64,000 nt of DNA from Laburnicola sp. R22_1 (GCA_014281115.1 JACONQ010000001.1:3782001-3846000), one strand, 5' to 3'. Positions 22,701 to 34,700 are shown, counted from the first letter of the stretch. Notes: generated from the sequence alone by a model not told the origin. Numbers and translations: made by a program.

Positions 22701-23635
22701 AGAAAGCAGTAGGCCGACACACCGTTTTATTATCGGACCCCAAACGACGAGCGATCTCACGTCAAGCGAGCACCGACATCTGTCTTCTACTAGAGACATA
22801 TATGAGCGTCGACATAATACCTTATGGTAGTTAACTCGTCCCTAAGAGACGACCTTGTCGCGCCCACTGAGCCACCGAACCCCGTTACTACGCGATTGAG
22901 TAGTCCCACACTGGGCGTTCTACGAACCTTGGTAGACCAAGACAACCTACGGGCTTAGGATATTTGACGGCATTATGATATCGCGTAGCCTCGCTTCGAG
23001 TGAGTTTCGGCTACAGTACGTACTACCTAGTAGGCACACGGATTCGTTCTAAGAACACTCTGTCCTAAAGCCTGACACGGTTCGAATTGCTATGTGCTGC
23101 TTTATTACGGCGCTAGTGACAACACAATAGGCTATGGCGGATGCGATGAGGCCGTCTAGGAATCCTTGATGGATCCTTGACGTAGCCTGGGCTTTTTTAC
23201 ACTGATATAGCGCAAATTTATTGTGGAGAAGCCATTTGGGAATGGCTATTTGCGTCTTGTGAGTAGTTGATGCGTAGCGCGATTCATTCGTCTTCACTTC
23301 TAACCCTTGTAGCAAGATTATTCCTCCTATTTGGTACCGAAGCCGCAACGACCGCGTACACAGACCGCTAATTGTACTCCAAGAATGTTCTAGGGGACGA
23401 GGATACTCTTAAGCGCGAAAGTGTTATACCGCTACCGAAGAAAGAACGCTGACGGCCGACTCGCCTCGACTCTCGTACCCAGGTTGATGGAATAGTCGTC
23501 GAACAGAACTAAGACTCGTTGGGGTTGCTTCCACCGGAACTGACGCTGTGGAAGATGCTAGAAAGACGCTATAGAATGCGGAGGGAACGTGGAGCACACC
23601 GGGAATCTCGCCTACCCGAACAAACCCTAACGCTA
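19729..23635. other. 3.9-kb gene-poor stretch
   Basis: I find no convincing gene. Short frames are scattered over all six phases. The best-looking fragment is a frame from ATG 21,701 for about 47 codons (starts MDSDVTAYYLLS), but it ends in a stop without a clear continuation. No terminal repeats, LTR ends or RNA genes were seen. It may hold decayed sequence beyond recognition by eye. Confidence 0.4.
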
Positions 23636-25425
23636 AGCTAGCGTACAAGGATCCTGATCACCCGGTGTTTCTGATCACCCCATCAAAACGCGACACCTGA
23701 ACAAAACACGCGATATCTCTCTACAACGCTCATCAATATGGACGCCCGCGAGCATGCTATACAATCCGCTATTCGCGATTTCGCTGCAGGTCTTTATACA
23801 AGTCAGCGTGCAGCTGCAAAGGCGTACGGCATCTCCCAGTCTACGCTATCGATGCGACTCCGTGGCGTAACAACGAGCTCGCTCAGTCACCAGCACCAGC
23901 AGCGATTAACTCCTCGACAGGAGGACTTTCTAGTAGAATGGATCCTTGAAGAAGACGCGCGCGCCTGCCCTCCCTCACACGCTCGCGCGCGAGAAATGGC
24001 CAATCGAATCCTACGTATGAACGGCGACGATCGTCCTGTTGGCAAGCACTGGCTATACCACTTTATCAAGCGCCAGCCACGTATCGCCTCTGTAGTCGGC
24101 AGAAAGCTAGAGGCTCAGAGAGCTGATGCAGCGACTCCAGAGCAGTTGCGCGCGTTCCTAGAGCGCTATGAGCAGACTCGACAGCGGCTCAACATACAGG
24201 CGGAGAATACATACAATATGGATGAGACTGGCGTTGCTCTAGGAGTATGTACAAACACTAGAGTACTCTCTAGTAGTCAGAAAAAGAAGGCTTACATTCG
24301 GTCTCCAGAGAATCGCGAGTGGGTCTCTATAATTGAGTGCGTATCGGCGACAGGGCAGAAACTACGCTGCGCAGTTATCTTCAAAGGCCAGAGCCTACAG
24401 ACTACCTGGTTCCCAGCTAAATCCGTGCCTAGCTGGCTCTATACAACCTCTGAGAACGGATAGACGTCGAAAGCGATAGGTGTTGAGTGGCTACAGCGTA
24501 TATTCATACCTGAGACGGCTATAGGTGATGGCCAGTACCGCCTTCTTATCCTCGACGGTCACGGCAGCCATATTGATATAGACTTCCTTTGGCTCTGCAA
24601 GCAGCATCGAATCGAGCTCTTATACCTACCTGCGCACTCCTCACACGTCCTACAGCCTCTAGATCTTGCTCCTTTCTCTGTAATCAAGTCTAGTTACAGA
24701 CGTCAGATCCAGGAGCTCGCATCACTCGACGACGCTGCGCCTGTCAAGAAGGAGCGCTTTATCACCTGCTATCATCAAGCTAGGGAGGAAGGCTTCACAG
24801 AGCGTGTGATTCGAGCTGGCTGGCAGGCATCTGGTATCTGCCCATTCAACATCAATCACGTGCTCAGCTCGTCGCAGGTCTCTCAGAGGCCTACTACGCC
24901 TACACGTCAGCAGCAGCCTCAGCAGCAGCTCCAGAGCTTCCTCTCGACTCCCCAGGGCCCTCACGATCTCTATATAGCGCAGCGCAGCGTCCAGAGCGTT
25001 GAGAATCTAGGTCGTACGACCCGGCTGCTCCTACAGAAAGCAGGTAAGGCTCTAGTAGCTGCAAATACTAGAGCTGCAGGCCTAGAAGCAGAGAAAAGAC
25101 GCCTTGAGCAGCAGCTAGAGATATCTACCTCTCAGCGTTAGCGTAAGCGCGTTCGAGTAGACCCAAATCAACGCTTTGCAGAGGTAGAGAGTATTAGGGA
25201 GGCTATGCGCGCAGCTGAGGCTTTAGCAGTCCAACTATGTAGATCTACTATATCAAGCACCTTAGAAACAGCTGCTATAGCTATAGCAGCTGCAGCGCTT
25301 GAATCTATGTGTAGTTAATGGCAATTATAAGCAGCGTTGCTGAGATATCGCGCGTTTTGTGCAGGTGTCGCGTTTTGGTAGAGTGATCAGAAACACCGGG
25401 TGATCAGGATCCTTGTACGCTAGCT
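23636..25425 (+). mobile_element. Fot1/pogo-like DNA transposon (family B, copy 1), nearly intact
   Basis: Terminal inverted repeats of about 65 bp start AGCTAGCGTACAAGGATCC at 23,636 and end as the complement at 25,425, with only a few mismatches. TA duplications lie at 23,634-23,635 and 25,426-25,427. The element is 1,790 bp and contains one transposase frame on the plus strand. The copy at 41,124-42,910 is the same family: similar length, alignable transposase and a shared inner TIR motif CAAAACGCG. This copy lies outside the AT-rich block and is far less mutated. Confidence 0.95.
23738..25318 (+). pseudogene. pogo-type transposase with only two in-frame stops
   Basis: One continuous frame of 526 codons from ATG 23,738 to TAA 25,316-25,318, interrupted by TAG at 24,461-24,463 (after TSENG, where the family copy has Trp) and TAG at 25,139-25,141. 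Residues about 8-45 form a psq-type helix-turn-helix (SQRAAAKAYGISQSTLSMRL). Residues about 58-115 form the CENP-B-type second HTH with PPSHARAREMA. The DDE_1 core has NMDETG, LLILDGHGSH and VLQPLDL, so all three Asp are present, followed by a Gln-rich and coiled-coil tail (about 390-470). TGG-to-TAG at the first stop is a RIP-type transition. As it stands the gene is a pseudogene unless suppressed. Confidence 0.92.
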
Positions 25426-25427
25426 TA

Positions 25428-25852
25428 TAGCTAGATACACACGCAAACGACCGTACGCAGTCCGATAGCCACCCTATGTGGGGCATGTCAATAGACACAA
25501 TGATCCTATCCTATAATAAAGCACCGGCACCCGCCACTCAATGCCTTTGGAAGCGAAGAGCCGAATGTTCGTCCGCAGTTCATGGCGAGATGCATTAGCG
25601 AGGGCCGCAACTTGATTGTGGTACCGCGATGACCCCACGCCAAACCCGGGTACATCCTTGGACGAAGGGCATCTGGAAACTCTTCTGCCGTCATGCCGTA
25701 TGAGCGTATGGACCCACCCAATCCATGCCGAGCAGCAAACGGATAAAAAGTAAGAAGGGGCGATATCTTTCACCCACGAAGATTGCACACAACCTCCATA
25801 CAACGCTGGCGTTGTTGCATCGTCAGACCCACGTCGTCTACGAACCCTGCAC
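25428..25852. other. unique spacer between two DNA transposons, with part of a split ORF
   Basis: 425 bp of normal composition. From about 25,749 to 25,854 one frame is open (VRRGDIFHPRRLHTTSIQRW and on). It continues in phase after the two downstream transposons, at 29,504-29,614. See the split-ORF entry. Confidence 0.5.
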
Positions 25853-25854
25853 TA

Positions 25855-27971
25855 CCGTGGGTCACCACCTCGTGCACGGCCAACACCAAATCTCCCGCAC
25901 TTTCAGAATCGCTTTACACCACCAATATACACCCAATGGAGGCTGCCCTAGAGTCGTTAAAATCGCTGAAGCTTGGAGAGAAGCCTAATTATACTCAGAC
26001 TGCGAAAAAGTACGGTGTTGATCGAACGTTGCTGTCGAAGCGTCACCGCGGGGTTATCGGCAGCTATGCGGAGAAAGTCGATAATATGCGCCTTCTCAAC
26101 TCTACACAGGAAACTGAGCTCGTACAATATATTGATAAGCTCTGTGTACGAGGGCTACCACCTACAAGGGAGATGATACGGAATTTCGCAGCAGAAATAG
26201 CAGGAAAAGAGCCAGGAAAAAACTGGGTTGATCGCTTTATTGCGCGGCATCACATTGAGCTTGTATCTTGATAGGCATCCGGCATCGATTCCACACGCCA
26301 CAGAGCTGACTCTGCCTTTAAATACGCCCTATATTTTAAGCTCCTAGACCAGAAGATAACTCAGTACGATATCGAGGCTCGCAATATCTACAATATGGAT
26401 AAGAAGGGCTTCTTAATTGGTGTGCTGTCAAAAATAAAGCGCGTGTTCTCCCGCCATCAATATGATCACGGAGGCGTGAAACAAGCACTTTAGGACGGTA
26501 ATAGGGAGTGGATAACTACGATAGCCTGTATTTGCGCCGACGGCAGCTATCTTACGCCTGCGCTAATTTATTAGGCTGTTTCTGGCAAGATACAAGACTT
26601 ATGGCTTTAAGATTTTAACCCTATAGAGCACAAAACCTTCTTCGCCTTATCGCCTAGTGGATGGACTAACAACAAGCTAGGGCTTGTATGGCTTAAACAG
26701 GTGTTTAATCGCGAAACAAAAGCAAAGGCAAGACAATTATATTGTCTACTTATCCTTGACGGCTATGGCTCACATATATCGATGGAGTTTATTAAGTTTT
26801 GCAACGACAATTGGATTCTTCTAGCCATCTATCCTCCCTACGCTACCTACACCTTGCAGCCGCTTAACATCTGCCTTTTTAAGCCTCTATCAACTACCTA
26901 CTTAAACGAGCTCTCTGAGTTTATATATAGCTGCCAGGGCATCTCTGCGATTATAAAAAGAGACTTCTTCTGCTTGTTTTATAAGGCCTGGCATACAATG
27001 TTTAAGGAAAAGACGATCTTAACGGCTTTTTAAGTTACAGGGCTTTCGCCGTTAGACCTAGAGGCTATACTTAAGAAGTTTAAAATAGAGAAGACTGAGA
27101 GGCCCTTATTAAGCGATAGTACTACTTCCGTACTTAGCGCTTTAGATTGGAGAAAGATTGAGCGATTACTGCGCCAGGTAGTGGAGGATATCTATAATTG
27201 ACGCTCCTAACAGCTAAGCCAGACGATTCACGTGATGGCTGTACAAAAACAGCTCCTCTAGCATGAAAACGAGCGACTTAGAGGGGCCTTTGTTAATGAG
27301 AAGAAGCGCTGTTAACGTGGCAGGCCTCTATTACTTAAGGCACCGTAGGAGTATAATAGTGGAGCTATATTCTGGTTGCCATCCAAAGTCAAGGACGCCC
27401 GCGATCGCCAAGCACAAAAGGATGCCGACGAGCAGCTACTACAACAACAGAAGTCCGAGGAGATTAAGCGTAGGGAGCAGCAGAAGCAGGAGAAGGCTAC
27501 TATGCTTGAAGAGAGGCAGCGCATGAGAGAGGTGGCCAAAGAAATACGCCTTTAAGAACAGCGCGAGAAGGCCGTGCAGCGCGAAGAAGCTAGGATCGCG
27601 CGCGAAGCCAAAAAGCAACTCCAACAAGATATACAATTCTCCAAAAAGGGTAATAGACGCCGTCAAAAGGCCTTTGCACCACCTCCTCAAGTCGCTGAGG
27701 AGACAGAGGATGTTGGTGTGGATATATCATCTGTAGTTGATGTGGTGCCTACACCCGGCCCTGCCACGCGCACCCGCAAAGTACGCCTCCCACAGAGGTA
27801 TCGCACGTAGTTTATCGTTACCAATCAATCAAATAGGTCCTTAAAAGCCCTCCACTAAAAAATCTCGCGATAATACAATATATATGCGACTCTACAGCTG
27901 CAAAAGTTGTGGGTGTGGGCATCTGGAAACCGTGCACCAGGTGGGGCCGTGCACCAGGTGGTGACCCACGG
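25855..27971 (+). mobile_element. Fot1/pogo-like DNA transposon (relative of the 1-2,343 element)
   Basis: A 27-bp TIR (CCGTGGGTCACCACCTSGTG start, one mismatch) lies at 25,855-25,881 and 27,945-27,971, with TA at 25,853-25,854 and 27,972-27,973. Near the right end CCGTGCACCAGGTGG occurs twice in tandem (27,930-27,960). The length is 2,117 bp. The transposase aligns along its whole length with that of the element at 1-2,343, including the charged tail, but the TIRs differ. The right TA is also the left TA of the next element. Confidence 0.93.
25936..27810 (+). pseudogene. Fot1/pogo transposase, about eleven in-frame stops
   Basis: One frame of 624 codons from ATG 25,936 to TAG 27,808-27,810, with stops at about 26,269, 26,491, 26,573, 26,608, 27,031 and several more to about 27,553. 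The HTH region (QTAKKYGVDRTLLSKRHRG) is followed by GLPPTREMIRNFA and NWVDRF of the CENP-B-type domain. The DDE_1 core has NMDKKG (first Asp) and LLILDGYGSH (second Asp). In the third site, LQPLNI, Asp is replaced by Asn through GAC to AAC after a T. The tail is rich in Gln, Arg and Glu and probably coiled-coil, ending TRKVRLPQRYRT. The stops and the Asp-to-Asn change are mostly RIP-type transitions. Confidence 0.9.
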
Positions 27972-27973
27972 TA

Positions 27974-29501
27974 CGGAGGTGCCTTTCAAAAGTCTTTTCC
28001 TGGACCGTGCACAGTGGCGCAAGCTAAAAACGCCACCAAATTCTTCGTACGAGAGACATCTCTATTCAATATCAACCCAATCATCTACTATAGGAGCTTC
28101 AAACTGTCGTACCTTCTCAGTCTTACCCTCTCTATACTCATTACCACCTTCAAGACGAAGAATCTCCTAAATATGCCGCTTAATCCTCTCAATCCAAGCC
28201 TGAATCCGCCACTGTTCTAACTCCCCCTATGCCTCTTGCCATACACGCTCTGCCTCAGCTCTTAACCGAGGAGACCCTTTCTTTGTTGTTACTCTTTTCA
28301 TATGAGGCCAGGCTGGCTCAATCATATTCAAGTCAGGGGAGTTTCCAGGCCATAGTAATTGTACGACCCTAGCCAAGCTATAGAGCCTGTCTTTATAGAA
28401 AGACTTATGTGGGCTTGCACCATCCTCTTGAACTATTACCCCAGGTTGAGTCTTCTCACATTCTCGTACGAAGGGAATTAGTTTAGGAATAACAACCTGA
28501 CGGCAGTATCTCCACCAATCAATCCCAGTTCCGCTCCCTCTTTTAAGCTTACTATGCTTTCTATCCCACTTCTATTGTGGTTTTTGTCCTGGCTGATTTT
28601 GAAGGCCTATTTAAGCTAAAGGCGTATTTAGCTCCTACTCTGCCTTAAGAATAGGCTTAAGTTCTCTATTTATAGCTTCTAGTTCTTGATCTGCAATCTT
28701 TCTTTCGCTCTTTGTCTCTGCCTTCCAGATATGACATGGGCCTTTTAAGTCGTACGAAAAGCAACCCCAAAACATAAACTCAGAGAACCCCTTCCACCGC
28801 GGCCGAATGCAGGACTTAACAAAACGCTTAGAAGGTAGACGCCAAACGCGGTATCCCCCTCTTCAAAGACTATAGACAACAGATGTCTTATTAGACCAAA
28901 TAACCTTTTTCCAGTCTTTAATTGTCCAGTCCTTATAATTAAGAGCAAATTGATAATAGGCTTGCTTTATCTTATCTGTTAGCCCTAGTTTGCGGGTGGG
29001 CTTTGTCTTTTGATATCCAGATACTCTAAGGATTCGCCAAACTGTGATATCTAACACTCCTCCAATCTCTGCTGCGATTTAAGCGCAGGTCTTCTCGCGA
29101 GCATATCGATCTCGACGGACCTTTAACAGTACATCTTTAACTAGCTCCTCAGTTTGCTTCTTTGGGCGGCCGGATCGATTGCCATCTTCAACGTATTTGT
29201 CAAGGATCGTCTTGCTCTCAGCGGGGTTTAGTCCTCGGGTGATAGCCTTGCGATAGATAGCATTAACCGTGCGCGGCTGGATTCCAGTTATAGACTCGAT
29301 CTCAGTATTTGAAAAGCCAGCCAGCTTTAGAGTCAAGGCTTGAGCTCGGGTGGCAATGTCGTACGAAGGCATTATCAGGTAGATAGAAGAGTAGCAATGA
29401 TGAAGATTGAGGGATTTTTGCTATGAGGGGTGCTAGCGCCAAGAGCAGTGGCTTACGCCACCGTGCACGGTCCAGGAAAAGACTTTTGAAAGGCACCTCC
29501 G
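27974..29501 (-). mobile_element. Tc1/mariner-like DNA transposon
   Basis: An almost perfect terminal inverted repeat of about 48 bp runs from CGGAGGTGCCTTTCAAAAG at 27,974 and its complement to 29,501, with TA at 27,972-27,973 and 29,502-29,503. The length is 1,528 bp. It encodes a D,D34E transposase on the minus strand. Its left TA is identical with the right TA of the preceding pogo element, so one element landed exactly on the other's target duplication. Confidence 0.95.
28062..29372 (-). pseudogene. Tc1-type D,D34E transposase, about seven in-frame stops
   Basis: A minus-strand frame of 437 codons from ATG 29,372 (MPSYDIATRAQALTLKLAGF) to TAG 28,062-28,064. The N-terminus is a homeo/HTH pair (SNTEIESITGIQPRTVNAIY and a Tc3-type domain). 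The first catalytic site reads WSNKTSV, where the family has WSDET, so Asp is replaced by Asn. The second site is VQEDGASPHKS (about 28,435) and the third NSPDLNMIEPAW (about 28,335). Exactly 34 residues separate the second Asp from the Glu, the Tc1 D34E spacing. Premature stops occur from about 29,078 onward. Non-functional. Confidence 0.9.
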
Positions 29502-29503
29502 TA

Positions 29504-29939
29504 CCCCAGGCGGCTTCTCGCGGCTACAATGCCGTCTGCCGCGAGGCGAGACGGGCGGGACGGGCCTACGTCCAGGAACAGAACGCGGGAACCGCTTTTC
29601 ACATCCGCACCTAGCATTTGATCCGATGGCGATGGCTGGGCAGAAGCGGGTTGTTAATTAATGACAGAAGATGGGTTCGAAACTCCGGCATGTCACGTCA
29701 CTGGATACAGGCGATTCGAGTCAGTCGCCCGCCTTGGCATATCACGGTGGGTACCTATTCGAACTCCGTCAACAATTCCATATTGCGACGACGGTTCACT
29801 TCGGTCACCACCTTTCCACGAACGGACAGAAATGGCGAAGCTGTATTGCAATCGGCGGCTTCCGCACGGACTACGTACGTCGATGAATCGGGACTTGTTC
29901 GCGGGCATACCAATAAGCAATCGCGGGCATACTAATAAG
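29504..29939. other. normal-composition DNA before the AT-rich block
   Basis: About 430 bp. The first 110 bp are the right half of the split ORF and include an 8-bp-stem inverted pair (CTCGCGGC...GCCGCGAG, near 29,516-29,545). The rest carries overlapping short ORFs without recognisable features. Confidence 0.45.
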
Positions 29940-30434
29940 ATATATCGTGCGCTAATGCCTTAAGTCCTACTTAGTTACTGCGCTATTAAAATAGCAAGCT
30001 TAGCTACTTAATAATAATACTAACTTTGCTATATAATATTAGGTGCTATATATATTTTATTACTAAAAGGGTTGCTAGTTAAAAGTTAGAGAAATATAGC
30101 CCTATAAGCGCGTTAAGCTAGTATATACAAAATTAGTAGTTTTTACTACTAAGTTTTTTTAGATATTTTTATCTATAGTAATTACTATATAAACCTAATA
30201 TTCTAGGGTTTTAAGGTTATATAAGAGCTTAGTATTACACCTAAAGCCCTAATAAAGGTATTTACTAAGGGTGCTACTATTAGAAAAGCTAAATATACTA
30301 TAAAAAAGACTATAAAAAATTCTAGTATTACTAATTTTACTACTAAGTTAGTAGAGAAGTTAGTAATAAGCTAGAAAAAGGTAGTAATTATTACTAGAAA
30401 GGTGCGCTAGCTAAGAGCACTAGGCTAGCAAATA

Positions 30435-30600
30435 GGTATAGGTTAGGTTAAGGTTAGGTTCTCTTACGTAAGACCTAACTCTAACCTAATCTCTATCTAT
30501 AGATTTTATACTAGTAATAGGTATAGATTAGGTTAGAGTTATATAGGCTATAGATTAGGTTAGAATTATATAAACTAGATTATATTAGGGCTAACTAATT
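30435..30600. repeat. short TTAGGTT/AACCTAA-rich inverted cluster
   Basis: Runs such as GGTTAGGTTAAGGTTAGGTT (30,441-30,460) are followed by the complement-like ACCTAACTCTAACCTAAT (30,473-30,490) around TTACGTAA, and more ATTAGGTTAGAGTTAT follows to 30,570. They form imperfect hairpins. They resemble telomere-like words but are not perfect TTAGGG arrays. Confidence 0.6.
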
Positions 30601-30689
30601 ATATTTTTTATTAGCTATATGTAATTTTTATAGTAAATTACTATAAAAATACTCTTGTTATTATAGTAGTAATTATTACGTTTACTTAT

Positions 30690-31776
30690 TATAGTTAATA
30701 AATAGTCTACTATTTAGTATAACTAAGTTATATATTATCCCTAACTAGTAAACTATTAGAGAGCTATAGTAGACTATAAAGTTGTAACTATAGAAGTAGT
30801 ATAGGTAATAGAATGCTTAACTATAGTTTAGTTATTATATTTATAACCTAGTAGTAGCGTAACTATAGTTTACTATGTATATAGTGTATAAAGTCTACTT
30901 TTTATAATATTAGCAATGTCTACTATACTAAATCTTTATTTTTAATATATAACTACTACTACTATTTTTTAAATCTAGCTCTTTATCTATTATATCTAGT
31001 AACACAATAATATTCTAGTAGTCTAACTATACTACTTTATCTATATAGAGTAGTATAGCTATAGTAGAGTTCTAAAAGTATATAAAGGATTAGCTAGGCA
31101 AAGTTAAAGATAATTCTTAAAGATTTAATAATTTTATATAGTAAGTAGGATTATTAAAGGAGTCTTTTAATCTTAATATCTTTAATAATACCTAGCCCTA
31201 GCTATTTAGGCCCTATTAGCTAGTTCTACAACTCTAAATTCTAGAGTATAAAGCACTTTTTAGTATTTAGATAGAGAGTTAGGTTAGGTATTTATACTAC
31301 AATAATAAAATAAAGTAAAGGTGTTACTAAAAAAGCTTAAAAATAAAAACTAGTAAAGTAAAGGTATAGGGCAGCTACTAGATAATAAGTAGTAGTTTCT
31401 TAAGAACTATAGAAGTTTAAAAGCGCAGCTATAGCGTAAGAAGCTTATAGATATAGTAGTAATTATCTAGGGTGCTATTAAGATAGAGAACTATAACTAA
31501 GTAATAAGGGTAAGAGTAAGCAGTAGTGGTGGGAGTATAGAAGAGATAGGCGGCGGCAAGGTCCTAAGGAGGCAGAATATAGCTTACTAGTTGCGAGGAG
31601 AAATCTACTATAGAAATGAGTTAATAAAATAGTTAGGTTAGTTACTATTATAATTGTTATTATTATTATTACAGCAAAAAATATTATTAAGGAAATTATT
31701 AATTACGTAACATAGTGGTTAGTTAAATAGCCAACCTAGAATTACGTAATATTACAAATTAACCCTAGGGAAGAAG
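30690..31776 (+). mobile_element. retroposon-like repeat, copy 1 (5'-truncated)
   Basis: This stretch matches the reverse complement of about 36,275-35,179, so the two are inverted copies of one repeat. Matching landmarks include the GCTAGGCAAAGTTAA word (31,100s), a GGGAGTATAGAAGAGATAG word (31,530s), and the common end ...GGGAAGAAG at 31,776. The other copy extends about 165 bp further at its 5' side, so this copy is shortened at that end. No intact ORF. The class is unresolved; see copy 2. Confidence 0.7.
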
Positions 31777-34700
31777 TGTTAAATATATATATTAAACCTT
31801 TTTTGTTATTACCTTTTTACGCCTTTTTTAATTACTAAGCAGGGGGCTCTGCTTTGTTTGTTATGTTATTTAAGATAAAAGCCTTTGTCGTTCTACTCCT
31901 AGGTAGATAAAATAACGCCACATATTAAACCTAACTAAGTATCTAGCTATTCTAAATCTAACTAAGCGTCTTACTATTTACCTAGTATCTATATACTTCT
32001 TATAGTACCTATTTGCTAGCTATATATTCTTAGCCTATATAGTAATCTATTTTGTATAAATAGCATTAATATTAATATTTAGAGATATTAGTATTTATTT
32101 TATAGTAGGAGTAGAGTGTTATAAAAATATCTTTAAATATTCTAACTAGAAAAGCCTCTATTACCTTTTAGAGAGTAGCTAGCATAGTAGACTAGAAGCG
32201 CAGATCTTTCTTATTTTTATCTTGCGCTATTTTCTTAATAAGGTAGTAAAATAGCATTTTTCTAATAAGGGGCTTAATACTTTTTAGTACTTTTTAATTT
32301 CTCTAAGCGTAATAGCTATATATTATTAGAATATATATATAATAAATAGCTGTAATAATAATATACTATCTAGCTTCTAGTAGTGCTTTCTCTTTAGTAT
32401 AGTAGATAGTATTTTATATGGCGCCTTTTATGCAGCCTTAATAGCTAGTAGCTTTTTTTTTACTTAAGTTTTACTAGTAGCTATTTTAGTATATTTAGAT
32501 AGTCTAGTATGTACTATTATTTTAGAAATTAAGGTTATATAGTAGTTAAGACTATAGAGTATTTAAAAAGTAGCTAGAAGGGTAGTAAGGTAGAGTAGCT
32601 AAGTAGGTAGTAAAGTAAGTAAAGAAAACACACTAGTGTTATTAGCGCCTTACCTATACACATAGGCCTCTATAGCTACTTTTCATAATAATAATAATAT
32701 TTTTATTATTCCTATAATATTAAATATAGTTATTATATACTATTATTACATCTTATACTATAGTGTTTGTTAAAGAAGAGTCTTCTAATATCCTAAAGAG
32801 CCTTCTAAGTAGTAGCTTGTAAATTCTAGCAAATTTTAAGCGTAATAGGTAGGAGGGTCTTACTAAGGTACCTAGTAATTATAGCCTTTCATTACACTAT
32901 ATACTAATATAGATAGGGCTTTATATTTAGAAATAAAGAGGTTAGCACTATTTTTTTATATTATAAATAAGATAGCTCTTAAAAAAGTTGTCCTACTAAC
33001 TATAAAGTACTATTTAAAGGTGCACTTAGTAATAGCGCCTATACTATTATATAGAGATTTTATAATATACTCTATAGTAAAAAGAAAAGGTACTAAACTC
33101 TACTAAATTAATTAATTAAGCTATATACTATTAGCTTAAGAAGAAGCTTTATAATAATAAGAACTACTAACTACTCTTTAAAGCGTAAAAGTATTAATAG
33201 CTTATATAGAAAGAAGAAGAGTTTATATAGTTCTACTTTAAAAATTAAAAAAGTAGTATATTATTATATTCTATTATTACATATTAGTTAATTAACAAAG
33301 AGTAGGCAACTAGTTAGAGACAAAACTAATAACTATATATAAGAAGTAGGATAAGATTAAGAATAAAGTTAATTTAAGGGCCTACTAAGTAGTCTTAGCT
33401 AAGTATAGAATTATTGCTAGTAAAGGAAAAAGCCCTCCAATACTATAGAGTCGCGCAAGTAAATAAATCTTTAGTTATAGTAGTATATATAAGAAGCTCT
33501 TATGCGATATATATAAGGCAGGCCTAAGAAAGCTTAAAGCTAATAGCTTTAGGAATAAGGCTAATAAGAAAGAGTAAGAGGACTTCTATAATAGCGTAGA
33601 TAATATAGATCTAACTACTAAGAAGCTAGTAATAGTTACTAATAAGAAATAGTTGTAAGTTTATTACACTTATTTATTATACACTTTTACGAATAATTAT
33701 TAATTACTATAAGTCTAATCCTTCTACTAACCTTATTAACTATAGTAAGAATAGTATACTTAATAGCAACAAGATATATATTAAAAGAAATAATAATAAA
33801 GAGTGTAAAAAGAAAATTAAGGATAATAGAGAAGAGTTTAAAGCTTATTTATAGGGGCTGCTAGATAGGTATAACTCTAATATTATAGATAAGGATATAG
33901 ACTTTAAGGGTTTCTTAAACTTTAGAGGCTTAGGTACTAAGGGGGTTTAGATAATAAAAGAGGCTTAGTGTAAAAAATTGTGGGTATAACACTTAATCTA
34001 TTAATTTACTACTAAAGTAATCTCTTAAAGAAAGAAAGTAAGTCTAAAGGCTATAAGGCCTAAGAAGAAAACTCTAACCTAGTCTAGGCTAATCTAGGCT
34101 AGTCTAGGGCAACTAGAAAGTTACGCTACTATAGAGGACGTATTATAATAAAACTCTCTTTTTTTAAAGAACCTTAACCCTAAGGTTGCTAGAGAAATTT
34201 TTCTAAATAGGCTAGCTAAGCAAGCTTAGCTAGCCTATTTTAAACTAGCGTACTTTTATAAGTTTACTTTTAGTTCTACTACTTTATTATTATTTTTCTC
34301 TACTTTTTTTATATTATTACTTATTCTAGCGTAAGTACCCCCCTAAATAGGCGCTTTTAGTAGGCTCTAATAAGGGTAATCTAAAGTAATCTAGGCCTTT
34401 CCTAGGCTAAAACACCTCTAATTTAGGATTTTTTTAGGCCTATAAAGGGTCTCTCTATACTAATCTAGGCTTATTTAGAGCTAGCTACGCTTAACAGTTT
34501 GCTTTAATATTATTTAACTCTTTTTTTTACCTATTTAACCTCTTTAGAATAGTCTTAACTTTAGTTAAGCCTAATCTAGGCCTATCTAGCCCTATTTTAC
34601 TCTTATTACGATGTCTAGTACTTTATAGAGGTTAAAGAAAATAGCTTAGAATAATATACTTATTATAATAAACTCTTATATAATCTACTTCTAGAGTCTA

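Larger units (their letters stand above)
25749..29614 (+). pseudogene. host-like ORF split by two transposons at one TA
   Basis: The frame open at 25,749-25,854 and the frame open at 29,504-29,614 are in phase when the material between TA 25,853-25,854 and TA 29,502-29,503 is ignored. They read through the shared TA without a stop, giving about 72 codons that end at TAG 29,612-29,614. The right half (for example NAVCREARRAGRAYVQEQ) uses mostly G or C at third codon positions, which looks like genuine fungal coding sequence. No start codon is visible, so the left part would be an internal exon or chance. The family is not recognised. Confidence 0.4.

Noticed and set aside
29665..29690. GGTTCGAA-like word as a possible tRNA T-arm
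   Set aside because: No pairing T-stem, anticodon arm or acceptor stem could be built around it. The same applies to a similar word near 23,070.
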